58,851 nt of DNA from Streptomyces sp. NRRL S-337. Its GTDB lineage: Bacteria; Actinomycetota; Actinomycetes; Streptomycetales; Streptomycetaceae. Positions 13,995 to 22,646 of this stretch are shown one piece after another (position 1 is the first letter of the stretch; each line of letters opens with the position of its first letter). The notes under the pieces are model-generated. The model was not told the DNA's origin. It saw nothing but the letters and a program-made list of their open reading frames with translations, and did no database searches. The stretch lies in contig NZ_JOIX01000043.1 of NCBI RefSeq assembly GCF_000720175.1, forward strand, positions 1-58,851. The letters run 5' to 3'. Both the position numbers and the translations under genes were made by a program.

Positions 13995-16739
13995 TCAGTC
14001 CTCGGGCAACGCCATGACCACATGGGTCAGTTGGACCCTTGAGTTGACCGACAGCTTGCGGAAGGCGGAGGTCAGGTGCGTGTTGACCGTGTGCGGGGAG
14101 ACGACGAGCAGGTCGGCGGCCGACCGGTTGGTGTGGCCCGCGGCGACCAGGCGCGCGATCTTCTTCTCCGAGGCCGTGAGCGCCTCCCAGCCCTGGACCG
14201 GGCGCGGCGTGGCCGCCCTGCGGCGGCCGGCCCCGGCACGGTCCAGATCACGCTGCACGCGTGCCGCCGCGGCGTGGGCACCCGACTCGGCGAACAGGCC
14301 GTGGGCACGGGTCAGGGCGGCCTTGGCCTCGGCTCCCCGGCCTGCCGTCAGCAGTGCCCGGCCGAGGTCGGCCTGGGCTCCGGCCCGGACCAGCGGGCGC
14401 GGGCTTTCCTCCAGGAGTGTCACCGCGCGTTCCAGCAGGGCGAGGTCGCCCCGCACCAGGCCGGCGGCCTGGGCGGCGATGCCCGTGGCGGTGGGCACGG
14501 CCGGGTTGCGTGCGCCGTGGGCCTCGGCCTGTGCGGCCAGATCCTCGGCCAGCGCGTGGTCCGCGCCGCTGAGGGCCATGCGTATCGCGCAGTCGACCCA
14601 GGTGCGCAGCAGCCGCCAGCGCATGAAGGGACCTTCCTGCTGCATCTGCCGGATCCTGTCGAGGGCGAGCACGGTGTTCCCCTCGTCGTCGGCGATGAGC
14701 GCCTCCAGGAAGCGCACCGCTGCCGTGTTGCCCGGGTTCGGTTTGGTCGCGCGTCGTTCCCGCGCGGCGGTCAGCTGGTGCCGCGCCGCTTCCCGGTCGC
14801 CGCGCAGCAGGGCGATCCAGGAGCGGATCACCCGGGCGTTCACCTGCTGGACGCAGATGTGTACGTCTTTCTCCAGGCGCTCCATGGTGACCAGGTCGGC
14901 CTCCGCGTCGTCGAGGCCGCCCAGCCCCAGATGCTGCGAGGCCTGCGCCCACAGCAGCATGGTCTGCCGCACCGCGCCACCGTCGTCCGCCGCCCGCAGC
15001 AGCAGCCGCCGGCCGGTTTCGAAGTCGTCCATGTGCTGGTGGGCGACGATCTCCTCGGGAAGGAAGGCGGGGTCGACGGCGCTGAGCGCGGTGAAGCGTT
15101 CCAAGGCGACGGCGTTCGCACCGGCGTTGAGAGCGCTCTCCCCGAGCCCGAACAGGGCCAGGACGTGTGCCTCCCGGTCGCCGGTCGCGATGGCCGCACG
15201 CAGCGCGTTCTCGCCGGCGTCCAGTGCCACGCCGAGATCCTCGCCCCGGGAGAGGGCCAGCGCGCGCAGGGCGGTGAGCCGTGCCTCGACCTCCGGGGCG
15301 GCTCCGCCGAGCGCGAGGGCCGTCTCGGCGCGGCGGCGCAACTCCTCGGCGACGTCCATGTTCCACAGCGTCCCGCCGAGGGCGGCCTGGATCCGGCCGA
15401 ACGTCTCCAGCGGCGGCCGGGCGGCCAGCAGCCGGTCGCCGGTCGCCAGCGCCTCGCGGTTCCGGCCGGCCCGGGTCAGACAGACGATCGCCTGCACACC
15501 GACGTCGTACCACAACGGCCGTCCGGGAGGCACCAGTTCAAGGGCGCGCGTCATCAGGTCGGCCGCGAGGCCCGGCGTGACCGACAGGACGTCGTCGGCC
15601 GCCTGCCGCAGCAGCGCCACCGCTTCGTCGTCTCCGGGCTGGGCGCCCCGGAGAATGTGCGACACCGCGTCGATCGGCCGGTGCCCGGCCGAGACCAGGT
15701 GTCCCGCGGCCTCCCGGTGCAGGGCCTTGCGGGCCGACGGCGGGATGTCCACGTAGACGGCCTGGCGCAGCAGGTCGTGCCGGAAGACCAGCTGGTCGCC
15801 GTCGTCGTCCAGGAGGCCGGCGCGCACCGCCTCCTCCAGCTCCGCGAGCAAGCCGGCGGACGGTTGACCGTAGAGCGCGGCGGCGTCGAGGAAGCCGAAT
15901 CTGCGTCCCAGCACCGCTCCCATCTGCAGGAAGCGCAGGGTGCTGGGCTTCAGTGACCTGAGTCTGCCGCGGACGCCCACCACGAGCCCCTCGGGCACGG
16001 TCTCCCCCGACGGGCCGGTGGTCCGCAGTCCCGTGAGCATCTCGACCGCCAGGAACGGGTTCCCGCCGGCTCCGTCGAGCAGCTCCCGTACCCGCTCGTC
16101 GACGGCCGCGCCCAGGGTGTCGCCGGCCAGCTGGCCGATCGCCGTGCCGGAGAGCGGCCCCAGGGGCACGGTGACCGTCAGGAGCCTGTCCTCGGCTGCC
16201 GCGACGATCTCCTGCGCCGGGCCGTCGGGATCCTGCCGCCCGGTGAGCACCCACAGGACCGGCGATGTCCGCAGGCGTGTCGGGAGTTGCTTCAGGGCGA
16301 ACCGGCTCAGTGAGTCGGCCCACTGCACGTCGTCCAGAGCGATCAGCACGGGCATCTCGGCGGCCCTGGCCTCGATCGCTTCCGCCACCCGCTCGACCAG
16401 CCAGATCCGCTGGTCGTGATGGCGGGTGAGGTCGGCGAACGCGTCACTGGTCAGCAGCGGCCGGTCACCGTACAGGAGGCAGGCTGCCAGCGACGAGAGC
16501 GGGACGATGTGGTGCAGCTCGTCGGCCTTGCCCAGACCGACCGAGAAGCATGCCGCGCCGGCCGTGGTGACGACCTCGCCGAGCAGCGCGGTCTTGCCGA
16601 TGCCCGGCTCCCCTCGGAGCAGGACCAGCGCGCCACTCCCGGTGCGGACGACCGAGGCGAGCACGGCGCGCAGCTGTTCGAGTTCGGCCTCTCGGCCGCG
16701 CAGACCGCGCCGGGACAGCGACCCGTCCGACCGCTCCAC
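13995..16739 (-). CDS. LuxR-family ATP-binding (LAL) transcriptional regulator
   Basis: A 914-residue STAND-type regulator. An N-terminal P-loop GEPGIGKT (43-50) and a Walker B ALDDVQWAD belong to the AAA_16 ATPase region; a long helical, TPR-like middle follows; the C-terminus is a LuxR DNA-binding domain (LTASEKKIARLVAAGHTNRS, then SPHTVNTHL). Such proteins act as ATP-dependent, ligand-gated activators of catabolic or secondary metabolic genes. The GTG start sits at 16739. It lies between the pseudoenzyme hydrolase and an AraC gene on the same strand. It is only distantly related to the LAL pair at 30-35.6 kb. Target unknown. Confidence 0.92.
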   Translation of the reverse strand: MERSDGSLSRRGLRGREAELEQLRAVLASVVRTGSGALVLLRGEPGIGKTALLGEVVTTAGAACFSVGLGKADELHHIVPLSSLAACLLYGDRPLLTSDAFADLTRHHDQRIWLVERVAEAIEARAAEMPVLIALDDVQWADSLSRFALKQLPTRLRTSPVLWVLTGRQDPDGPAQEIVAAAEDRLLTVTVPLGPLSGTAIGQLAGDTLGAAVDERVRELLDGAGGNPFLAVEMLTGLRTTGPSGETVPEGLVVGVRGRLRSLKPSTLRFLQMGAVLGRRFGFLDAAALYGQPSAGLLAELEEAVRAGLLDDDGDQLVFRHDLLRQAVYVDIPPSARKALHREAAGHLVSAGHRPIDAVSHILRGAQPGDDEAVALLRQAADDVLSVTPGLAADLMTRALELVPPGRPLWYDVGVQAIVCLTRAGRNREALATGDRLLAARPPLETFGRIQAALGGTLWNMDVAEELRRRAETALALGGAAPEVEARLTALRALALSRGEDLGVALDAGENALRAAIATGDREAHVLALFGLGESALNAGANAVALERFTALSAVDPAFLPEEIVAHQHMDDFETGRRLLLRAADDGGAVRQTMLLWAQASQHLGLGGLDDAEADLVTMERLEKDVHICVQQVNARVIRSWIALLRGDREAARHQLTAARERRATKPNPGNTAAVRFLEALIADDEGNTVLALDRIRQMQQEGPFMRWRLLRTWVDCAIRMALSGADHALAEDLAAQAEAHGARNPAVPTATGIAAQAAGLVRGDLALLERAVTLLEESPRPLVRAGAQADLGRALLTAGRGAEAKAALTRAHGLFAESGAHAAAARVQRDLDRAGAGRRRAATPRPVQGWEALTASEKKIARLVAAGHTNRSAADLLVVSPHTVNTHLTSAFRKLSVNSRVQLTHVVMALPED

Positions 16740-16931
16740 CCACGCCCCTCTGTCCGCACTCGCCGACCGCCTCCGGTCCAGGCCACGCGGAGCGGCGATG
16801 TCGCCCTTCGCCGTCGCCCGCCCGCCCAGGTGGGGCCGGCAGGGGCACGGACGGCGCTCCGCGTGTCCACTATCGCAAGAACCGCAGCTCAGTGCATACC
16901 CCGGGGGTGCGTCCAGGGCCGTGCGGTGGCT

Positions 16932-17957
16932 CTAGGCGGCCGGTGGCGACGTGCGCGTACGACGCTCAAGTGCCGCGCAGTCCCGCCACTCGACGGGGGA
17001 CATCCCGTAGGCGGCCCGGAACGCCCGGCTGAAGTGGGCGGCGCTGATGAAGCCCCACCGTCGGCCCACCGCGGCGATGGTCCGGCTCGCCGCGTCCCGG
17101 CGGGCCAGCTCACGTCGGCACTGCTCCAGCCGGCGGCCCTGGATCCACCGGCGGACGGTGGTGCCCTCGTTCTGGAAGAGGTTGTACAGGTAGCGCAGGG
17201 AGATCTGGTTGGCCCGGGCGATGGCCTCCGGGGCCAGGCCCGGATCCGCCAGGTGACGGTCGATGTACGCCTGGACCCGCATCAGCAGCACGCGGGCGGC
17301 GCTCGGTGTGCCCGTGGTGTCACCGCCGCGTCGCTCGTCGGCCAGCACCGTGAGCAGGTCCAGGACGTTGCGGGCGATCAGTTCGCCGACGTGCTGCGGA
17401 TACGCGCCCGCGGTGTCCACGAGCCGGGACAAAAAGGGTGACAGCAGCTCGCCGAGGGGCGTCGTGGAGTCGAGGGGAGAGGCCGTGATCCGGCACAGGT
17501 CCGGCTCCCTCAGACTCAGCAGGTGCCGGGGCAGGACGAGGGCCTTCGTCTGGAAGGTATCGGGGAAGGTCAGCCGCAGGGGACGCGCCCGGTCGTAGAC
17601 GAAGAGCTGCCCCGGCTCCACATACGCGTCGCGCGCGTCCTGCTCGACCCTGGCGAGACCTCTGCTCAGCAGCATCACGACCACGTGGTCGTCGCCGGTG
17701 GACCCTGCGATGAGCCGCGGTGTGCGCACGGTCTGCATGGCGTCGCTGTCCACCGTGACGCCCCGGGTCCGGCCCATCGGTGACGCATGGATCGTGCCGG
17801 AGAACACCTCCTCGGCGAGCTTGATGTCCACGGCTCCGAAGGTGTGGGCCACGGCGTCGCGCCAGTAGATCCGTCTTCGCTCCCTGGGCACCCCGTCCGT
17901 GGTGTAGAAGGTGCCCGCGGGCTGCTCCCCCGTCCCCTTCACCGATACGTCCGACAT
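16932..17957 (-). CDS. AraC-family regulator with AraC-binding-like N-terminal domain
   Basis: A 341-residue regulator. The N-terminal half resembles the AraC_binding_2 sensor domain (for example DHVVVMLLSRGLARVEQDAR), and the C-terminal third holds two helix-turn-helix motifs ending in RWGFISAAHFSRAFRAAYG. ATG is preceded by AGGGCGGAG. The nearest likely targets are the FMN reductase and LLM oxidoreductase genes encoded upstream on the same strand. Two paralogues occur at 27953 and 29010. The inducer cannot be inferred. Confidence 0.9.
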   Translation of the reverse strand: MSDVSVKGTGEQPAGTFYTTDGVPRERRRIYWRDAVAHTFGAVDIKLAEEVFSGTIHASPMGRTRGVTVDSDAMQTVRTPRLIAGSTGDDHVVVMLLSRGLARVEQDARDAYVEPGQLFVYDRARPLRLTFPDTFQTKALVLPRHLLSLREPDLCRITASPLDSTTPLGELLSPFLSRLVDTAGAYPQHVGELIARNVLDLLTVLADERRGGDTTGTPSAARVLLMRVQAYIDRHLADPGLAPEAIARANQISLRYLYNLFQNEGTTVRRWIQGRRLEQCRRELARRDAASRTIAAVGRRWGFISAAHFSRAFRAAYGMSPVEWRDCAALERRTRTSPPAA

Positions 17958-18077
17958 GATCTCCGCCCTTCAGCCGGTGTGCGTTGCGGACACCGTGCCA
18001 GCGGGGCGCTGGGTGGCGCATCGAGTGAACGCACTAGATCCGGGACGCGGGGCGGAGATGAAGGGGACCGCGAGGCC

Positions 18078-18695
18078 TCAGTCGAAGCGCAGGTCGGACA
18101 GCTGCCGTTCGAGGGCGGTGACCTCGTCGTCGGGCGTCGCCTCCGACGCCGGGCGCGCCACCATGGCGGCGGCCAGTTCACCGCCCGCCCGCTGGATGCG
18201 GGCGGGCAGGCCCTCGGTGTGGTCGTCGCCGCCGGACCCCCAGTCCTCGGACGCCGCGTACACCGCGGTGGGGACGACACCGGCGCGCAGGTAGGCGAAG
18301 AGCGGGCGCAGGGCGTGCTCCAGGACCAGGGAGTGGCGGGCCGTGCCTCCCGTCGCCGCGATCAGGACCGGAGTGCCCGTGAGGGCGTGCGGGTCGATGA
18401 GGTCGAAGAAGGACTTGAACAGCCCGCTGTAGGAGGCGGTGAACACGGGCGTCACGGCGATCAGGCCGTCCGCGCCCGTCACCGCGTCGATCGCGGACGC
18501 CAGTCGGGGCGGCGGGTAACCGGTCACGAGGTGGTTGGCGACGGCGACGGCCAGTTCGCGCAGCTCGATGACCTCGGCGTGTACGTGGTGGCCCTGAGCG
18601 GCCAGTTCGGCGCGGGCCGACTCGGCGAGCCGGTCGGCGAGCAGGCGGGTGGACGACGGGGTGCTCAGGCCCGCCGAGACGGCGACGAGCTTCAC
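18078..18695 (-). CDS. NAD(P)H-dependent FMN reductase (LLM partner, CE1759 type)
   Basis: A 205-residue flavodoxin-like reductase. The N-terminal SAGLSTPSSTRLLADRL phosphate loop and the VTPVFTASYSGLFKSFFDL block are typical. It should supply reduced flavin to the LLM oxidoreductase encoded directly upstream, whose stop codon overlaps this GTG start as GTGA. This two-gene arrangement is standard for CE1758/CE1759-type pairs. The substrate of the pair is not known. Confidence 0.9.
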   Translation of the reverse strand: MKLVAVSAGLSTPSSTRLLADRLAESARAELAAQGHHVHAEVIELRELAVAVANHLVTGYPPPRLASAIDAVTGADGLIAVTPVFTASYSGLFKSFFDLIDPHALTGTPVLIAATGGTARHSLVLEHALRPLFAYLRAGVVPTAVYAASEDWGSGGDDHTEGLPARIQRAGGELAAAMVARPASEATPDDEVTALERQLSDLRFD

Positions 18696-19777
18696 GCGGC
18701 GGACACCTCCCGCGCGGTCCGCAGGGACTCGTGGGTGGGCGCGTCCGGCACGTCGGCCGGGCGGCCGGTCGCGAACTCCTTGCGCAGCACCGGTACGACC
18801 TCCTCGCCGAGGATGTCGAGCTGCTCCAGCACGGTCTTCAGCGGCAGACCCGCGTGGTCCATCAGGAACAGCTGCCGCTGGTAGTCGCCGACGGTCTCAC
18901 GGAAGGACAGCGTCCGCTCGATGACCTGCTGCGGTGACCCGACCGTCAGCGGAGTCTGCTCGGTGAAGTCCTCCAGGGACGGGCCGTGGCCGTAGACCGG
19001 CGCGTTGTCGAAGTACGGGCGGAACTCCCGTACCGCGTCCTGGGAGTTCCTCCGCATGAAGACCTGCCCGCCCAGGCCGACGATGGCCTCATCGGGCCGG
19101 CCGTGGCCGTGGTGGGCGTACCGTCGCCGGTACAGCTGGACCATCCGTCGCGTGTGGTCGGCGGGCCAGAAGATGTTGTTGTGGAAGAAGCCGTCGCCGT
19201 AGAAGGCGGCCTGCTCGGCGATCTCGGGCGAGCGGATCGAGCCGTGCCACACGAACGGCGGTACGCCGTCCAGCGGGCGGGGCGTGGACGTGAAGCCCTG
19301 CAGGGGCGTGCGGAACGTCCCCTCCCAGTCGACGACGTCCTCGCGCCACAGGCGGCGCAGCAGCGCGTAGTTCTCCTTGGCGAGGTTGATGCCCTGCCGG
19401 ATGTCCTGCCCGAACCACGGATACACCGGCCCGGTGTTGCCCCGCCCCATCATCAGGTCCACCCGGCCGCCGGCCAGGTGCTGGAGCATCGCATAGTCCT
19501 CCGCGATCTTCACCGGGTCGTTGGTGGTGATGAGTGTCGTGGCGGTGGAGAGGATCAACTTCTCCGTGCGGGCCGCTATGTAGCCGAGCATCGTGGTCGG
19601 GGATGACGGCACGAACGGCGGGTTGTGGTGCTCGCCGGTGGCGAAGACGTCCAGGCCGACCTCCTCCGCCTTGAGCGCGATGGCGACCATCGCCTTGATG
19701 CGCTCGTGCTCCGAGGGGGTACGGGCGTTGGTGGGGTCGGGGGTGACGTCCCCCACCGTGAAGATTCCGAACTGCAT
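18692..19777 (-). CDS. LLM-class flavin-dependent oxidoreductase (CE1758 type)
   Basis: A 361-residue luciferase-like TIM-barrel monooxygenase. It opens MQFGIFTVGDVTPDP and contains EHHNPPFVPSSPTTMLGYIA and MMGRGNTGPVYPWFGQD, both characteristic of the CE1758 group. It uses reduced FMN from the co-translated reductase at 18078-18695. It is divergent from the cydABDC operon, and the intergenic region carries a CAGTGCAC site. Together these suggest a link to redox stress or quinone-like substrates, which is inference. Confidence 0.92.
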   Translation of the reverse strand: MQFGIFTVGDVTPDPTNARTPSEHERIKAMVAIALKAEEVGLDVFATGEHHNPPFVPSSPTTMLGYIAARTEKLILSTATTLITTNDPVKIAEDYAMLQHLAGGRVDLMMGRGNTGPVYPWFGQDIRQGINLAKENYALLRRLWREDVVDWEGTFRTPLQGFTSTPRPLDGVPPFVWHGSIRSPEIAEQAAFYGDGFFHNNIFWPADHTRRMVQLYRRRYAHHGHGRPDEAIVGLGGQVFMRRNSQDAVREFRPYFDNAPVYGHGPSLEDFTEQTPLTVGSPQQVIERTLSFRETVGDYQRQLFLMDHAGLPLKTVLEQLDILGEEVVPVLRKEFATGRPADVPDAPTHESLRTAREVSAA

Positions 19778-20023
19778 GGGCGCCTCTTCGTTCCGGCGGA
19801 CTGTATGGATGCCGGAAATGTAGGCAGGGCTCGGGCGGTGCCCCTTGCCCGTGCGTGCAGCGGAGCTGGTCCCTCAGTGCCCTCCTGCGGCCCACGGGGT
19901 GAGCAGCCGCCCTGCCGTCCCCGACTGTGCAGCGTGGGGTCAGTGCACGGGCGCTGAGAGGCAATTCGCCTACCCGGTCGGCTGCCTAGCGTGGCAGTCC
20001 CCTCTGCCTCCCCCGGAGTACCC
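19778..20023. promoter_or_regulatory. Divergent promoter region of LLM oxidoreductase and cydA
   Basis: The 246-base gap contains CAGTGCAC at 19941-19948, and a looser GACTGTGCAG at 19923-19932. A candidate cydA -10 box TAGCGT lies at 19987-19992 and CGGAG before the ATG at 20024. The palindrome expected for the redox repressor Rex (a TGTGAA-TTCACA type site), which controls cyd in S. coelicolor, is not seen. Confidence 0.5.
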
Positions 20024-21391
20024 ATGGCTTCCACAACCGTCGTCGAACTGTCCCGATGGCAGTTCGCGATCACCGCGATCTTCCATATGACCTTCCCCGC
20101 GCTCACCGTCGGCCTGTCCGTGCTCCTCGCGGTCGTGTACACGGTCCACGTGCGCACGGGGAACCCCCTGTATCTGCAGATCTTCCGGTTCTGGAAGAAG
20201 ATCTTCGCCGTCGGCTTCGGCCTCGGCGTCGTCGCGGGCACGGTGATGACGTTCGAGTTCGGCCTCAACTGGGGCGTCTACGCGCACGCGGTCGGTCCGG
20301 TCATCGGGGTCACGATCGGCATGGAGGTGATCACCGCCTTCTTTCTGGAGGCGGGGTTCATCGGCCTGATGCTCTACGGCGACGGACGGATCCGCCCGCG
20401 CACCATGGCCCTGGCGAGCTGGATGGTCGCCTTCGGCACGCTGCTGTCCACCACCTGGATCCTGTCGGCCAACAGCTGGATGCAGGATCCCGTCGGCTAC
20501 GAGAAGGCCGACGGCCAGTTCCACGCCCGGGACTGGATCGACATCCTGCTCAATCCCGCCTTCGCCCACCGCTTCCCGCACATGCTGCTGGCCGTGCTGA
20601 TCAGCGCCGCCTGGTTCGTCGGCGGGATATCCGCCTGGTACCTGGTGAAGAAACGGGTGCACGCCCGGCCGATGGCCCGCCGCTGCCTGTCCATCGCCCT
20701 CGGCGTGCTGGGCGTACTGATGCCGATCCAGCTGTACGTGGGGGACGGCACGGCCGTCTTCATGGGGCAGCACCAACTCCCCAAGCTGGAGGCGTTCGAG
20801 GGCAACTGGAAGAGCGACAACAACGGCTACAACCTGCTCGTGGTCCCCGACACCGACAAGGGCGAGAACAGGCTGCACGTCGAGATCCCCTACCTCGGCT
20901 CGGCCATCGCCCAGGACCTCAGCGGCAGGACGAACACGCCCGGCCTGCTGCGGACCCCGCCCGAGGAACGCCCCAACATGTGGACCACCTTCTACGGCTT
21001 CCGCGCGATGTACTTCACCGCACTCCTCATGTTCGGCACGGCCTTCGCGGGCGTGGTCCTGCGCATGCGGCGCCGCCTGTTCGACTCCCCGCGCTTCCTC
21101 AAGTGGCTGGTGTGGACGACCCCGGCCGGGATCATCGCCATCACCGGCGGCTGGATCGTCGCCGAGACCGGCCGTCAACCCTGGGTGGTCTACGGCCAGT
21201 TGCGCACCGCCGACGCCGTCTCCCAACTCAGCGTCCTCGAAGTCGCCGTCAGCCTGGCGGGGTTCGTCCTGCTCTACGTCACCTTGCTGGCCATCTGGGC
21301 CCGCTACATCGTCCGCACGGTCAAGGCCGGCCCCGAGGCCCTGCCCACGGGCTCCGCCGCGCCCGACGCATCGGAGGCCCACGTTGCTTGA
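20024..21391 (+). CDS. cydA: Cytochrome bd oxidase subunit I
   Basis: A 455-residue membrane protein of the cytochrome bd quinol oxidase, which reduces oxygen to water with quinol and lacks proton pumping. Haem ligand positions are visible: His21 in IFHMTFP and His186 in HRFPHMLLA; the conserved Glu101 and Glu109 lie in GMEVITAFFLEAGF, and GRQPW is near the C-terminal third. The Q-loop is of the short type. ATG at 20024 is taken over an upstream GTG because CGGAG precedes it. The 3' end overlaps cydB by eight bases. The operon order is A-B-D-C. Confidence 0.95.
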   Translation: MASTTVVELSRWQFAITAIFHMTFPALTVGLSVLLAVVYTVHVRTGNPLYLQIFRFWKKIFAVGFGLGVVAGTVMTFEFGLNWGVYAHAVGPVIGVTIGMEVITAFFLEAGFIGLMLYGDGRIRPRTMALASWMVAFGTLLSTTWILSANSWMQDPVGYEKADGQFHARDWIDILLNPAFAHRFPHMLLAVLISAAWFVGGISAWYLVKKRVHARPMARRCLSIALGVLGVLMPIQLYVGDGTAVFMGQHQLPKLEAFEGNWKSDNNGYNLLVVPDTDKGENRLHVEIPYLGSAIAQDLSGRTNTPGLLRTPPEERPNMWTTFYGFRAMYFTALLMFGTAFAGVVLRMRRRLFDSPRFLKWLVWTTPAGIIAITGGWIVAETGRQPWVVYGQLRTADAVSQLSVLEVAVSLAGFVLLYVTLLAIWARYIVRTVKAGPEALPTGSAAPDASEAHVA

Positions 21392-22646
21392 GTACGCCAG
21401 TTACGCGCTCGTCCTCTTCTCCCTCGCCCTGTACGTCGTCCTCGACGGCTACGACCTCGGGGTGGGCATGCTCAGCCTCGCCGCGCGTCCGGAGCGCCGG
21501 CGGGAGTACGGCGAGATCGTCGCCACCGCCTGGGACGCCAACGAGAGCTGGCTCATCCTGGCCGGGGTCGTCCTGTGGGCCGGACTGCCGGGTGTCTACG
21601 CCGTGCTCCTGCCCGCCGTCTACCTGCCGCTGATCGGCATGCTGATCGCCGTCATCCTGCGCGGCCTCGGCCTGGAGATGCACAGCGCGGCCGGCGGCTA
21701 CCGGCGGGGCTGGGCGCTGCTGTTCGGCGGGGCGTCGCTCGCCGCGACCGTGTGCCAGGGGCTCGTCCTCGGGACTGTGCTCACCGGCCCGCACCAGCGC
21801 GACGGCGTCTTCCAGGGCGGGGCGTTCGACTGGCTCAGCCGCTACGGCGTGCTGTGCGCCCTGGGTCTGGTCGCCTTGTATCTGCTGGCCGGTGCCGCCT
21901 GGCTGCAGGACAAGACCGAGGGATGGTCAAGGCCGGAAGTCCGTCGCACCGGACGGGGGTTGCTGGTGGCCACGGCGCTCATGGCGGTCGTCCTCGGCCT
22001 GCTGCTGCCGGGCGCCGACCCGCAGCGGTTCGCCCTCGACCAGCCCCTGCGGGCCGTACTGTTCTGGCTCGCGGTCGGCGCCGCCGCGGTGGCCGGGGCG
22101 GTCGCCTGGTACGGCTTCGGGCGGCGCCCCGACTGGCGGCCGTTCGCCGCGGTGGCCACGATGACGGTCTGCGGGATGCTGGGTCTGGTGGCGCTGACCG
22201 CACCGGTCGTCGTGCCGCCCGCGCTCACCGTCCACCAGGCCGCGAGCCCGCACTCCTCGCAGCTCTTCCTGGTCCTGGGCGTCGGGCTGTGCATGCCGTT
22301 CGTGCTGGCCTACAACCTCTACGCCTGGCGGAGTTTCCGCGGCAAGTACACCGATCCGGTGGAGCGTCCGCTCCCGCCGCTGCCTGCCCGCGCCCACCCC
22401 TCGACGGCCCCCGCCGTGCCCGAGGGCGGCGCGCGGACGGTCGTGCGGCGGATCCTGCTGGTGGTGCTCGGCATCCTGGCGGCCGCTCTGTCGCAGGACG
22501 TCTTCGGCGGTGTGGCGGACTGGATCGGTCCCGTCGGCATCACCGTCCTGGGCGGTACGGCACTGGCGGCCTGGATCGCGGGGGACCGCCGGGACCGGCG
22601 TGCCGGGTACTTCGATGCGGACGCCGAGGCGGAGAGCACCTCATGA
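21384..22646 (+). CDS. cydB: Cytochrome bd oxidase subunit II
   Basis: A 420-residue polytopic partner of CydA. It opens EYASYALVLFSLALYVVLDG, the quinol oxidase subunit II start, and has DANESWLILAG typical of CydB. The start is TTG at 21384, with GGAGG upstream inside cydA. It is longer than most CydB proteins (E. coli 379 residues) because of a polar C-terminal segment of roughly 40 residues before a final helix pair. The stop overlaps the cydD start as ATGA. Confidence 0.93.
   Translation: MLEYASYALVLFSLALYVVLDGYDLGVGMLSLAARPERRREYGEIVATAWDANESWLILAGVVLWAGLPGVYAVLLPAVYLPLIGMLIAVILRGLGLEMHSAAGGYRRGWALLFGGASLAATVCQGLVLGTVLTGPHQRDGVFQGGAFDWLSRYGVLCALGLVALYLLAGAAWLQDKTEGWSRPEVRRTGRGLLVATALMAVVLGLLLPGADPQRFALDQPLRAVLFWLAVGAAAVAGAVAWYGFGRRPDWRPFAAVATMTVCGMLGLVALTAPVVVPPALTVHQAASPHSSQLFLVLGVGLCMPFVLAYNLYAWRSFRGKYTDPVERPLPPLPARAHPSTAPAVPEGGARTVVRRILLVVLGILAAALSQDVFGGVADWIGPVGITVLGGTALAAWIAGDRRDRRAGYFDADAEAESTS

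Noticed and set aside
19778..20023. Rex operator before cydA
   Set aside because: No TGTGAA-TTCACA type palindrome could be found on either strand.
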